A stretch of 64,000 nucleotides of DNA, taken from positions 32,054,001 to 32,118,000 of the forward strand of contig CM114271.1 in NCBI GenBank assembly GCA_050084515.1. The letters are read 5' to 3'. This document shows positions 21,675-33,535 of the stretch, piece by piece; position 1 is the stretch's first letter, and each line of letters opens with the position of its first letter. The notes under the pieces are model-generated. The model did not search any database, had not been told where the DNA came from, and saw only the letters and a list, made by a program, of their open reading frames with translations. The DNA is from Blasia pusilla. Its lineage: Eukaryota; Marchantiophyta; Marchantiopsida; Blasiales. A program made the position numbers and the translations under genes.

Positions 21675-22085
21675 GCAACCCGTCTGATTCCGACGGGTTG
21701 CAACTTCTCACAATATTTGAACCACTTTCAGGCAACCAGTCGGATTCCGACAGGTTGGCGACTTGAGTGATCGGACTCTTTCCCTGTTAGTCCAACTTTT
21801 GAGGCATTCTGACGGGCTTCTTTACTTTTGGCTCGTTCCCATATTATCGTCAAACCAGTCGTAGGCTTCTTCTCCTCTCTAAGACGTGTTGGATTTCTAC
21901 TACTTGTCGGATTGCCATTTGGGATTCCCAACCTATTGGATTCTCATGGGATGCAAGGAAGAATGGAATCACTTCTCAAAATCCTTCTTTTGTTATGGTG
22001 AGCTTGCTTGCAAGGGATGCAACCCATCCAATTCCGTCGGGTTGCAAGAGTTGCAACCTATCAAATTCCGACGGGTTGGGTGGGG
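21675..22085. repeat. Palindromes in 3' region of TIR element, copy 2
   Basis: Clear palindromes occur at 21677-21703 (GCAACCCGTCTGATTCCGAC with its right arm), 21731-21757, 22018-22044 and 22050-22077. They share positions with those at 57635-57780 and 58357-58455 in the other copy. Confidence 0.75.
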
Positions 22086-23000
22086 TGCAGTCTCTCGGAT
22101 TCTCAGATTTAGGATCTGAATGAAGGGACATGGGAGCGTCAGTTCCTCTTTACTCCTAATAGCTAAATATCTTGTGCTTCAATTGTTGTATCGTCTGATC
22201 ACGTTTTCTTTTTTATTGGTTCCTCTTTACTCCAGACAACTATCAATCTTATGGTTTAATTTTCATCTCGTGTGTTCACATTTCTCAATGGCAGAGAGAA
22301 TGGTGAAACCAAGTTGTCAAATGCACAGGAGTCCATGGTATACTTTGTACACCCATTCAAGAGCCCACATCATCAAATGATGTAATGAAAGTGTAAGGCT
22401 ACCATGAGTGACGAGCGATTTGTTCTGTTGTGGAAAAACCCCCTTATAGATGAGTATTGATACCTTCGGCAAGAAGAGTCGAAAATCCTTTAAAGGCATT
22501 TCCTTTTGCCTTTCTTTTGCAAAATATTGAGGAGTATTTTATGCCTTTTGCAAGAAGAGATGTCAATCCATAATGTCAACCATATATTCTGAGAAGTTAA
22601 ACCTTGAAGGGCACCGTAGTCTATTGAGACCATAGTTAGAGTAGTAAAAAATACCCCTGGGCACAGCTTACTATAGACTGAGACAAGCAATGTGAAGAAA
22701 CTTAGGCTCATATGGAGAGTGATGGAAGAATTTTTGTAGTGGTGTTATGATGTCTACTTTTTTTTTCGCCCCCAGGAAAAATGAGGTTACTTTAGGCCCG
22801 AATGTGGTCCACTTGCTACTCTCTTTTAAAGATTTCTTGTATTTTAAAGCAAACAAAAATTTCAAATATGTCAAAAAATTTTGAAGAGAGGAGGCGGACT
22901 CTCCTCTCTTCCTCTCTTCCTCTCTTCCTCTCCTCTCTTCCTCTCTTCCTCTCTTCCTCTCCTCTCTTCCTCTCTTCCTCTCTCCTACGAGAATACCAGC
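22086..23000. repeat. Right terminal repeat of TIR element, copy 2
   Basis: This matches 58700-59222 directly and 50528-51150 in inverse. It ends with a CTCTTCCTCTCTTCC pyrimidine tract and then GAGAATACCAGCCCCC, the element tip. Small frames in the tract are repeats, not genes. Confidence 0.7.
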
Positions 23001-23326
23001 CCCCAGCTTGGGGACGTTGAGCTTTGGTATGCACCTTTGATAGGTGAAATGATACTCCTCACAAGCTTGGGAGGACGGAGATATATTGGGCTCAAGGTCG
23101 CTAATTATATGTAGAGGTTTGGCGAACAAGTGATTTAGGATATGGGGAGAATGTTTAAGCTCTTAGCCCGAGAGTCCAGAGAGGGACTCGCTGTCCTATT
23201 TGTGCGGAGGGGCTGCCTCCCAGCGGTAGGGTGCCCAAAGAGAGGCCGCTTGTTACCCCCAGAGATCATCACTACCTGCCAAGGTGAACAGTCTTGGCAT
23301 TAAGCCGCAGAGGAGGGCCCGTGAAT

Positions 23327-23382
<56 letters not shown>

Positions 23383-23729
23383 TGGGGCATCCCCCATTGT
23401 TATCCAATATTCCAACAGAATGAGAAAGAATGATAAAGCGATGTACATCTAATGTGATGTCCCAGCAATGTAGGAATCATCTAACTATCCCACACATGTT
23501 ATTTACATGATTGGGATCCCCAATAAATATTACATACCACTGCAGCAGCTTTGGGCAATGAATGAAGGCTACTGAATGTAGTGAAGGTAGGATGCCTATA
23601 CGAGCCTTATAACCATCATATATCCCGAACCACAACTTGTGTGGCAAATGAGGTTGCTTGAGCATTTACTCCCAAATATTCCAGTTCTATGTTAGAGTAT
23701 TAATTTGGTCTTGGATTTTACCTCCCTAC
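23001..23729. other. No gene seen; AG microsatellite
   Basis: Single-copy-looking DNA with an (AG)n run of about 25 units at 23329-23378. I see no supported frame. The stretch 23140-23330 is GC-richer but matches nothing I recognise. Confidence 0.5.
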
Positions 23730-24776
23730 CCATATATCTAGGCATTGATTTCTCTCATGACTATAATTGGGCATTTTACGTGCAAAAGAGAGTAGAAGCT
23801 GGTTACAAAGCTCTATATTCATTTTTAAATCGGTGTAGAAGAGCTTATCTTGTTTCATAGCTCTTAGGAAGTTCTTATTTAGGAGCTTAGTGTTGTCGGT
23901 GGTCTTATATGGGATCCAAGTTTTGGGCCCTAGTTGTAAGAAGACAAGTTGGGAGCGCGTGGAGAGGATGCAAAAGATCTTTCTACAAGAAGAATTGGGT
24001 GTAAGAAACCAAACTCCTTATGCTATTCTTCTTGTGGAAACAGGTTGTCTTCCTCTAGAGGCTGAAGCTCTCTACTTGACCATCACTTACATCGCAAGGG
24101 TGAGATCTCTTGATGTTTCTCATCTCCCTCATCAACCTTTGCGAGCCACACATTTTATAGGTTGGATTGCGGATGTGGTGACTTGGTCTTGAAAGTGGAA
24201 TGTGGCGGAACAGGATTGGGACTTAAAACTAATGGCACTCCGCGAGCATCTACGAAAGAAATTTCTCAACTTTATTTGGAGCAGCCTCGGCACAAAAATG
24301 GAGTTTTATCAACTTCATGCTAATTCTAAGCTTGTATATTGTGAACAAGGATACGTACTTGCGGGGATCTCCACATTCTTACTTCATATTATCGCATGAC
24401 ATAGAACTCGGTCTCATAAGCTAGGAATTGAGGAAAGACGATGGTTTAATATTGATAGAAGTGAACGAATTTGTAGGTTATGTGACGGAGAAAATATTGA
24501 GGATGAAGAGCATGTGTTTGTTACATGTCCAAGGCATGAAGAGATTAGACTAATTCATAAAATAGATGTGGAGAATTTCTATTCTTTACTATAACTAGTG
24601 CCTTATGATTTAGGTTGTTGTATTAGGAATGTCATTATTCATCGTTCAAGTGCTCTAGGAAAAAGCTGGGAGAAGGTCTTTAGGATTTTTTTCCGGGTCA
24701 GTGAATGAATGACTTGTAATGTATTTTTTAGCCTTTTGACCCTTTTGGGTCCCACGGGCTTAATCTATTTACCATT
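23730..24776 (+). mobile_element. LINE copy D, 3' half
   Basis: It begins at the RT thumb (YLGIDFSHDYNW) and runs to the ATTTACC tail, with the zinc motif at 24460-24540. Several stops (24189, 24399, 24592) make it dead. Confidence 0.92.
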
Positions 24777-24784
24777 TTATTTTA

Positions 24785-25862
24785 TTGAACTTGTAGAGGT
24801 GTAAGATCACAATCCAACCCATAGCCTCCGTCCTTTGAGAATGGCCTTGTTAGCCATGGCAGTATCACGTTGAGTTTGATCGACAAACTTAACTAGAATG
24901 GCACGAGGTCGTGTTCGTGTTTTCCCAATACGGAAAGATTGAGCCAAGTCCGGGTTATGAACATGAAGTGTATCAACCAAAAACTTGGTGACAACACTCT
25001 TCATCTCTTCGCTCTCTGTTTGTAGCAAACGTGAGATTCACATATTCTTTTTACGTGCAAATTGGTTTTCCTTTTCTATCTCTTGCTCTTGACAGAAAAA
25101 GATATGAGCAACCTTTGTAGCTTCAGCATAAGATTTCATTTTCACTTCCAAAGTTTCAACAACTTCATGCAATCTTGAACTATGGGGAGTAGTCGGTAAT
25201 GATGATGCCTTCTCTTGAACATCTGCAATAGATTTGGAAAGATCCAACATCTCACTAAAGCTATCTTTCAACACTTTCTTCAAAATCTCTTGGCTTGCCT
25301 TCAACTCTCGGATTTGAATGTGTGCAAGATTAAATTGAGAAGTTTATCCCTTGAATTATTTTTTAAGCTCTTTCAATTCATGGAAGACCACTTGTACTAG
25401 ATTCAAGATTTTGTCGTAAGTAGTCATCATGTAGTGGACTTCACTATATCCTAGATATTGCACGACCTCCTATCAAGTAGAGCAGAATATCCAACACCTC
25501 ACAACTTCTGCTCTATAAGTTGGTTGTGCTTGAAATTTTTAGAAATTGTGCACCTTAGAAACTGCCAACTTTCCTCCTAATTTCACGTTCATCTCACAAT
25601 CCAACACAAAGATAAAACCTCCGCAAGATTCTGAGCTCCAATCCTCAAATCCTCAAGATCAGAATCTCCAACACCGCACAAATTCTTCTCTATAAGTTAA
25701 TTGTCCTTGAAATTTTGAGCAATTTTGCACCTTGGTAATCTCCACCTTCGTTAAAAATTTCAGCTTGAGTTCATAATCCATCACGAAAGTACAGCCTGCA
25801 CAAGATTTTGATCTCCAATCCTCAAATATGCAAGAGCAGAATCTTCAACACCACACGATATA
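24785..25862 (-). mobile_element. LINE ORF1 and 5' UTR piece E
   Basis: The minus strand encodes ORF1, the RNA-binding protein of the LINE. Its parts are a coiled-coil N-terminus (IQIRELKASQEILKKVLKD) and an RRM-like centre (VTKFLVDTLHVHNPDLAQSF; ILVKFVDQTQRDTAMANKA). The start near 25440 and upstream monomer-like 5' UTR follow to 25862. The frame is split by a stop near 25030. ORF2 is missing. Confidence 0.85.
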
Positions 25863-26127
25863 AAAACTTTCCTTAGTATAGAGATGCTTTTGTAAACTAA
25901 TGGCATCTCGTGCCAATAATACGATATCATTTGCATATAATAAAGTTTTGATAACAAAGTCTCCAAGCTTCACATCTTCACTTTCACATTCCTCCAACCA
26001 CTTTTCAATATCATCTATGAAAACTCCAAATAGAGTAGGGGAGAGAGGGAAATCTTGAATGACTCCGCTAGTACTCAAGATTTCTTGAGTTTGTGAATCT
26101 TTGATCTTGATCCGAACGTATTGGTAC
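25863..26127 (-). mobile_element. LINE RT palm fragment F
   Basis: A 265-bp minus-strand piece of RT (TLFGVFIDDIEKWLEECE; LLYANDIVLLARD, where YADD has become YAND). It is older or more diverged than its neighbours. Confidence 0.85.
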
Positions 26128-26516
26128 ATAGAACTGGATCTCATAGATTAGAAATTGAAGAAAGACATTAGCTCAACATTGATAGAAAAAAACGAATTTG
26201 TAGGTTATGTAACGGAGAAAGTATTGAGGATGAAGAGCATGTGTTTGTTACATGTACAAGGTATATAGTGATTACACTACCTCATAAAAGAGATGTGGAG
26301 AATTTCTATTCTTTACTACAGCTAGTGCCTTATGATTTACGTTGTTATAGTAGGGATATCATTATTCATCATTCAAGTGCTCTAGGCATAAGCTAGAAGA
26401 AGGCTTTTATGGTCTTTTTCCGAGTTAGTGTATTACTTATAAAGTGTTTTTTAGCCTGTTGACCCTTTGGGTCCCACGAGCTTGATCTATTTATCATTTA
26501 CCATTTACCATGTTAG
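26128..26516 (+). mobile_element. LINE 3' fragment
   Basis: The plus-strand 3' end begins upstream of the zinc motif and finishes with CATTTACCATTTACCAT. It is joined head to head with fragment F. Confidence 0.88.
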
Positions 26517-26572
26517 AAAAATATGAGATAATACTAATCAACTAGTAACCCTTTATAATCTATATCCCCTAA

Positions 26573-27795
26573 TGGTAAATGGTAAATAGATCCAACCCAA
26601 GGGACCCAAATGGTCAAAACGCTAAAAAACATATTACAAGCCATTCAATCACTGACCCGGAAAAAGATCCTAAAGACCTTGTCCTAGCTACTGCCTAGAG
26701 CACTTGAGCGATGAATAATGACATCCCTAATATAACAACCTAAATCATAAGGCACTAACTATAGTAAAGAATAGAAATTCTCCACATCTATTTTATAAGC
26801 TAGTCTAATCTCTTTATACCTTGGACATGTAACAAACACATGCTCTTCATCCTCAATATTTTCTCCGTCACATAACCTACAAATTGGTTCACTTCTATCA
26901 ATATTAAACCATCGTCTTTCCTCAATTCCTAGCTTATGAGACCCATTCTATATCGTGCGATAATTTGAAGTAAGAACGTGGAGATCCCCGCAAGTAGGTA
27001 TCCTTGTTCACAATATACAAGCAACGGATTACATTGAAGTTGGTAAAAATCCACTTTTGTGCCCGAGATGCTCCAAATAATGTTGATAAATTGCTTCTGT
27101 AGATGCTCGCGGAGTGCCATCGGTTTCAAGTCCCAATCCCGTTCTGCCACATTCCACTTTGAAGACCAAGTCACCACATCGGCAATCCAACCTATAGAAC
27201 GTGTGGCTCGCAAAGCTTGATGAGGCAGGCGAGAAACATCAAGAGATCTCATCCTTGCGATGTAAGTGATGGTTAAGTAGAGAGCTTCATTCAGCCTCTA
27301 GAGGAAGACAACCTGTTTCCGCAAGAAGAATAGCATAAGGAGTTTGGTTTCTTACACCCAATTCTTCTTGTAGATCTTTTGCACCCTCTCCATGCGCTCC
27401 CAGCATGTCTTCTTACAACTAGGGCCCCAAATTTGGATCCCATATAAGACCACCGGCAACACTAAGCTCCTAAATAAGAACTTCCTAAGATCCCACGATA
27501 CAAGATGAGCTCTTCTACATGGATTTAAAAATGAATATAGAGCTTTGTAACCAGCTTCTACTCTCTTTTGCACGCAAAGTGCCCAACTATAGTCATTAGA
27601 GACATCAATGCTAGATATTTGTAACTCTTCACTTGTTTTAATTGTAGATCTTTTTAAAAGAACGAGAACTTGGATCTAGTACCCATTATAATGACTTTAG
27701 ACTTTTCCATATTAACCTCCATCTGATTCTGGATACAAAAACTTGCCAAAGTGTTGAGGTATATTTGTAAACTAATGCCATAACGTGCTACTACG
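26573..27795 (-). mobile_element. LINE copy G, 3' half
   Basis: The minus-strand copy runs from the ATTTACC tail at 26573 to the RT palm at 27795, with frames 26929-27252 and 27352-27573. It is joined at 27795/27796 to a plus-strand endonuclease. Confidence 0.9.
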
Positions 27796-30695
27796 AAGTC
27801 AACCGTTCCATCGACTTATTGGGGATGTTCTCAAATATCAAAGCAAAGGTGAAGTCTTTCTAGTTGGAGATTTCAATGCTCGCACACGTACTGCTCAATT
27901 TACCCAATTCACTGATTCCTTGATTTCTCCTCTTCTCGAAGAATATGAGGATGGTTTATGGTCTAGAATCTCTTCAGATCTTTCTACAAATCCTTTGTGA
28001 GTATTTTTAACCTTTGGAGCCACTTGTAATTTGAAAGTTCTTAATGGAACCTCTCATTTTCCCAACTCTCACTCCAATACGTGTTTCTCCTCTACCGGCG
28101 CTAGCACCATCGATTATCTTCTGTCCTCGCCCGCTGATAGCTCTCTTATCTCTACATTTGATATTCTAGAACCTCAGCCTGAATCAGATCATGCACCTCT
28201 CTTGTTTACTCTCTCACTATCAAAGGAAATTCCTCTCTCGACATGTCAATCTATTTTAGCTTCTCCCAAGTTTCGCTTAGATCTTGGAAAAAAAGATCTT
28301 TATATGCTACATTTACAAGAACACTTGACTCGCATTGTATGGAGCCCTGATCCAAACACGGCAAGTATGCAACTAACGGAATTGCTCAAAAACAGTGCAT
28401 CTAAGTTCTTTTCGCGCCACAGGGATAGAAGTGCTAGGAGGCTGCCTTGTAATGGATGGTTTGACTCTGAATGCAAGCAAGCAAGGGCACGAGCAGCTGA
28501 TAAATCTTTGGATATCCCAAGTCGGCTTATTATGACGAGCCTTTACAAATACTTGGTGAAATCTAAGAAACGAGCTTTCTTGCGGCGAAAACAAGAGTCC
28601 TTGACAAGGAGCTGCATGAGGACCCCAAATCATTTTGGAGCGGTTAGTAGTACGGTCTTCAAAACCTATTCTTGATCCCAAGTCTTTGATATCTTTTGCC
28701 GAAAAGCTCTATTTCTTCCCCGATGCTACGTCTATGCCACGTTGTGAAGGAATACCTGGCTTATTCTCTGAAGGAGAGGTGATGACTCAACTAAGAAGAT
28801 TGGCGAATGGTAAATGTGAGGATTTGGATGGTCTTTCTATTGAACTTTTCAAGTGGGGAGGAGATTGTATTGGACCGATCCTCACCAAATTATTGGGTGA
28901 TCTTTGCTATCTATGGTTTTTCCTTCAACCTGGTCGCTACGGGAGATTGTCCCTATTCACAAATCAGGAAGGAAGGACTTGGTAACAAACTATCGCACTA
29001 TCATGGTGGGTAGTGTTTTTGCCAAGTTGTTTGGGAAATTGGTGGAGTCGAAGTTGAGCACATGGACAGAGTCTTTCCAAAAAAGAGCACGGGTCCAAGC
29101 TGGTTTTTCGTCAACATACAACACCATCGATCATATCTTGGCCTTGGTGTTTTATGGGAGAAAATCTAAGAGCAATGGAAAAGCTTTGTTTTGCGGCTTC
29201 ATCGATTTCAAGAAAGCTTTTGATCTGCACCTGAAGCTCTTATGGGAAAGGGTGCAAGCCATTGGAGTTCCACAAAATCTCCTAGCACCAGTGGCCCACG
29301 TTATACCATTCCGTTGGGCCAAGATCAAAGGTTCACAAACTCAAGAGATCTTGAACACCATTGGAGTCATTCAAGGTTGCCTCTCTCTCCCTACACTTTT
29401 GGAGTTTTCATAGATGATATCGAAAAGTGGTTGGAGGAATGTGATAGTGAAGGGTCAAGCTTGGGGACTTTGTCATCAAAGCTCTATTGTATGCAGATGA
29501 TATCATATTACTAGCACGTGATGGCATTAGTTTACAAAAACACCTCGACACTTTGGCAAAGTTTTGTACCCAGAATCAGATGGAGGTTAATATGGACAAG
29601 TCTAAAGTCATTATAGTGGGTACTAGATCCAAGTTCTCGTTCTTTTACAAAGGTCTACAATTAGAACAAGTGAAGAGTTACAAATATCTAGGCATCGATT
29701 TCTCTCATGACTATAGTTGGACACTTTGCGTGCAAAAGAGAGTAGAAGCTGGTTACAAAGCTCTATATTTATTTTTAAACCGGTGTAGAAGAGCTCATCT
29801 TGTGTCTTGGAGTCTTAGGAAATTCTTATTTAGGAGCTTAGTGTTGCCGGTGGTCTTATATGGGACCCAAGTTTGGGACCCTAGTTGTAAGAAGACACGT
29901 TGGGAGCGCGTGGAAAGAGTGCAAAAGATCTTTCTACAAGAAGAATTGGGTGTAAGAAACCAAACTCCGTATGCTATTCTTCTTTGCGGAAAAGGTTTTC
30001 TTCCTCTAGAAGTGAAGCTCTTTACTTGACCATCACTTACATCGCAAGGTGAGATCTCTTGATGTTTTCGCCTCCCTCATCAAGCTTTGCGAGCCACACG
30101 TTCCATAGGGTGGATGGCGGATGTGGTGACTTGGTCTTCAAAGTGGAATATAACGCGATTGGGACTTGAAACCGATGGCCCTCAGTGAGCATCTCTGAAG
30201 CAATCTCTCAACATCATTTGGAGCAAAGTGCGGGCACCAAAATGGAGTTTTATCAACTTCATGTTAATCCTATGCTTGTATATTGTGAACAATGATACCT
30301 ACTTGCGGGGATCTCCACGTTCTTACGACATATTATCGCACGTCATAGAACTGGGTCTCATAGGCTAGGAATTGAGGAAGGACGATGGTTTAAAATTGAT
30401 AGAATTGAACAAATTTGTAGGTTATGTGACGGAGAAAATATTGAGGATGAAGAGCATGTGTTTGTTACATGTCCAAGGTATGGAGAAATAAGACTAGCTC
30501 ATAAAATAGATGTGGAGAATTTCTATTCTTTACTACAGCTAGTACCTTATGATTTAGGTTGTTATATTAGGGATGTCATCATTCATCGCTCAAGTGAATA
30601 TAGACTGTAGTTAGGAGAAGGTCTTAAGGATCTTTTTCAGGGTCAGTCAATGAATGACTTGTAATGTGTTTTTCAGCCTTTTGACCCTTTGGGTC
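27796..30695 (+). mobile_element. LINE copy H, endonuclease to 3' end
   Basis: A nearly complete ORF2 in pieces. It starts in the APE endonuclease (VFLVGDFNARTRTAQF; GASTIDYLLSS; ESDHAPLLF, which carry the active-site Asp/Asn and the SDH triad). The RT fingers and palm follow (28635-29500), then YADD (29487), thumb and zinc motif. Many small indels shift the frame. The last bases, with the ATTTACC tail, are missing at 30695, where an inverted LINE fragment begins. Confidence 0.93.
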
Positions 30696-30754
30696 CCACG
30701 GACCCAAAGGTGGAGAATTTCTATTCTTTAGCTACAGCCTAGAGCACTTGAGCG

Positions 30755-33535
30755 ATGAAGGGCACCAAGTCCTTCCTTCCTGATTTGTGAATAGGGACAA
30801 TCTCCCGTAGCGACCAGGTTGAAGGAAAACCATAGATAGCAGCATCACCCAATAATTTGGTGAGGATCGGTCCAATACAATCTCCTCCCCACTTGAAAAG
30901 TTTAATAGAAAGACCATCCAAATCCTCACATTTACCATTCGCCAATCTTCTTAGTTGAGTCATCACCTCTCCTTTAGAGAATAAGCCAGGTATTCCTTCA
31001 CAACGTGGCATAGACGTAGCATCGGGGAAGAAATAGAGCTTTTCGGCAAAAGATATCAAAGACTTGGGATCAAGAATAGGTTTTGAAGACCGTACTACTA
31101 ACCGTCTCCAAAATGATTTGGGGTCCTCATGCAGCTCCCTTGTCAAGGACTCTTGTTTTCGCCGCAAGAAAGCTCGTTTCTTAGATTTCACCAAGTATTT
31201 GTAAAGGCTCGTCATAATAAGCCGACTTGGGATATCCAAAGATTTATCAGCTGCTCGTGCCCTTGCTTGCTTGCATTTGAGTCAAACCACCCATTACAAG
31301 GCAGCCTCCTAGCACTTCTATCCCCTGTGGCGCGAAAAGAACTTAGATGCCTTTGTTTTTGAGCAATTAGTTAGTTGCATACTTGCCGTGTTTGGATCAG
31401 GGCTCCATACAATGCGAGTCAAGTGTTCTTGTAAATGTAGCATATAAAGATCTTTTTTTCCAAGATCTAAGCGAAACTTGGGAGAAGCTAAAATAGATTG
31501 ACATGTCGAGAGAGGAATTTCCTTTGATAGTGAGAGAGTAAACAAGAGAGGTGCATGATCTGATTCAGGTGAGGTTCTAGAATATCAAATGTAGAGATTA
31601 AGAGAGCTATCAGCGGGCGAGGACAGAAGATAATCGATGGTGCTAAGCCAGAGAGGAGAAACACGTATTGGAGTGAGAGTTGGGAAAATGAGAGGTTCCA
31701 TTAAGAACTTTCAAATTACAAGTGGCTCCAAAGGTTAAAAAATACTCTGTCAAAGGATTTGTAGAAAGATCTGAAGAGATTCTAGACCATAAACCATCCT
31801 CATATTCTTCGAGAAGAGGAGAAATCAAGGAATCAGTGAATTGGGTAAATTGAGCAGTACGTGTGCGAGCATTGAAATCTCCAACTAGAAAGACTTCACC
31901 TTTGCTTTGATATTTGAGAACATCCCCAATAAGTCGATAGAACGGTTGACTTCGATTGTGAGTGCGAGTTTAGTAGATAGGCATGGAGAGTGGTGCAAAA
32001 TAACAAACTGCCAAATAACAATAAGATCCCCCAACCAAACCAAGATGTAGCCAATGATATTGACCCCCGATATCTTGATCTTCTAGATGAATGAGAGGTA
32101 GAAATTGAGACCTGATGAAAGTAGCAATACCGCCATAACCCCTTCTGCCCGTTGCCTTCTTTGATTCCATGTCGATCCTACCAAAGTAAACCCTTGCATC
32201 TCTGCAATAGTATTGCTCTCATGTTCCCAAGTCTCCACAATATTGATAATATCTTCCATCTCCCAAATTGGTAGAGCACTCACATACTTTGTTGTTGAAA
32301 GGCCTCGTATATTCCACATCAACACTCTCAGCTTCTTGGATTGCTAGGTTGATAACTCTCTTTTTCTCTGGGTAACAATTGCTCTCCCATCACGTAGATA
32401 AGCAATAAAACCTGCTTCTTGAGCCTCTTTGACCTTTGCAAGCTCCTTTCTCCTAGCTTCGACTTGTAGAGGTGTGAGATCAGGATCCAACCATATCCTC
32501 CGTCCTTTGAGAATGGCCTTGTTAGCCATGGCAGTATCACGTTGAGTTTGATCAACAAACTTGACTACAATGGCACGAGGTTGTGTGCCCGTTTTCCCAA
32601 TACGAAAAGCTTGAGCCAAGTCCGGGTTATGAACATGAAGTGTATCAACCAAGAACTTGGTGACAACACTCTTCACCTCTTCGCTCTCTGTTTCCGATAA
32701 ACCTGAGATTCTCACATTCTTTCTACGGGCAAATTGGTTTTCTTTTTCTATCTCTTGCTCTTTGAGAAAGAGATATGAGCAACCTTTGTAGCTTCAGCAT
32801 AAGATTTCATTTTCACTTCTAAAGTTTCAACAACCTCATGCAATCCTGAACTATTGGGAGTAGTCACCAAGGATGATGCCTTCTCTTGAACATCCGCAAC
32901 AGATTTGGAAAGATCCAGCATCACACTAGAACTATCTTTCTACACTTTCTTCAGAACCTCTTGCGTTGCCTTCAACTCTCGGATTTGAATATGTGCATGG
33001 TTTAATTGAGAAGTTTGTACCTTGAATTCTTGTCGAAGCTCTTTAACTTCATGCAAGACGACTTGCACTAGATTCAAGATTTCGTCTTGAGTGGTCATCC
33101 TGTAGTCGACTTCACTGCATCCCAGAAAGTATAATTGAATCTCCAACACCACACAACTTCTGCTCTAGAAGTTGGTTGTACTTGAAATTTCTAGGATCAA
33201 GACGCCTCTAGACATTCCACGTGGAGTCCAAATCTCAGCTTCATATGACACTCCACCTCAAAGTTATGGCCTCGGCAAGATTCAGATCTGAAATGCTCAA
33301 ATCTAGAAGTGCAGAAACTCAAATCTCTCACAACTTCGTGTGTATAACTCGGTTGTGCTTGCAAATTGAGAGCTAGGGCGCCTCTTTATACTCCACGTTG
33401 CCTCCAAATCTCAGCTTCATATGACACTCCACCTCAAAGTTATGGCGTCGGCAAGATTCAGATCTGAAATGCTCAAATCTAGAAGTGCAGAAACTCAAAT
33501 CTCTCACAACTTCGTGTGTATAACTCGGTTGTGCT
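30755..33535 (-). mobile_element. LINE copy I, 5' half with ORF1 and 5' UTR
   Basis: This shows the 5' organisation best. From right to left: two 5' UTR monomers (33120-33535, period 176 bp); ORF1 (33100-32344) with coiled coil, RRM-like part and a C-terminal DLTPLQVEARRKELAKVKEA segment; ORF2 starting about 30 bases after the ORF1 stop near 32319 with MWNIRGLSTTKYVSALP; the endonuclease; and the RT fingers to 30755. Stops and indels break both ORFs. Confidence 0.93.
33120..33535 (-). repeat. LINE 5' UTR tandem monomers
   Basis: TCATATGACACTCCACCTCA occurs at 33241 and 33417, giving a 176-bp period. Each monomer ends in a CTCACAACTTCGTGTGTATA-type segment. The same monomers, more diverged, are at 61600-62165 and 25441-25862. 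Confidence 0.85.

Noticed and set aside
22671-23129. Charged Glu/Arg and Ser/Leu repeat proteins around 22.9 kb
   Set aside because: They are translations of the purine/pyrimidine tract near the end of the TIR element, open in several frames at once.
23329-23378. (AG)n as a regulatory GAGA element
   Set aside because: It lies far from any supported gene, so it is treated as a plain microsatellite.
27785-29514. Each LINE frame as a separate gene
   Set aside because: They are pieces of one decayed ORF2, broken by small indels, as shown by alignment with the copies at 13.3, 47.0 and 53.1 kb.
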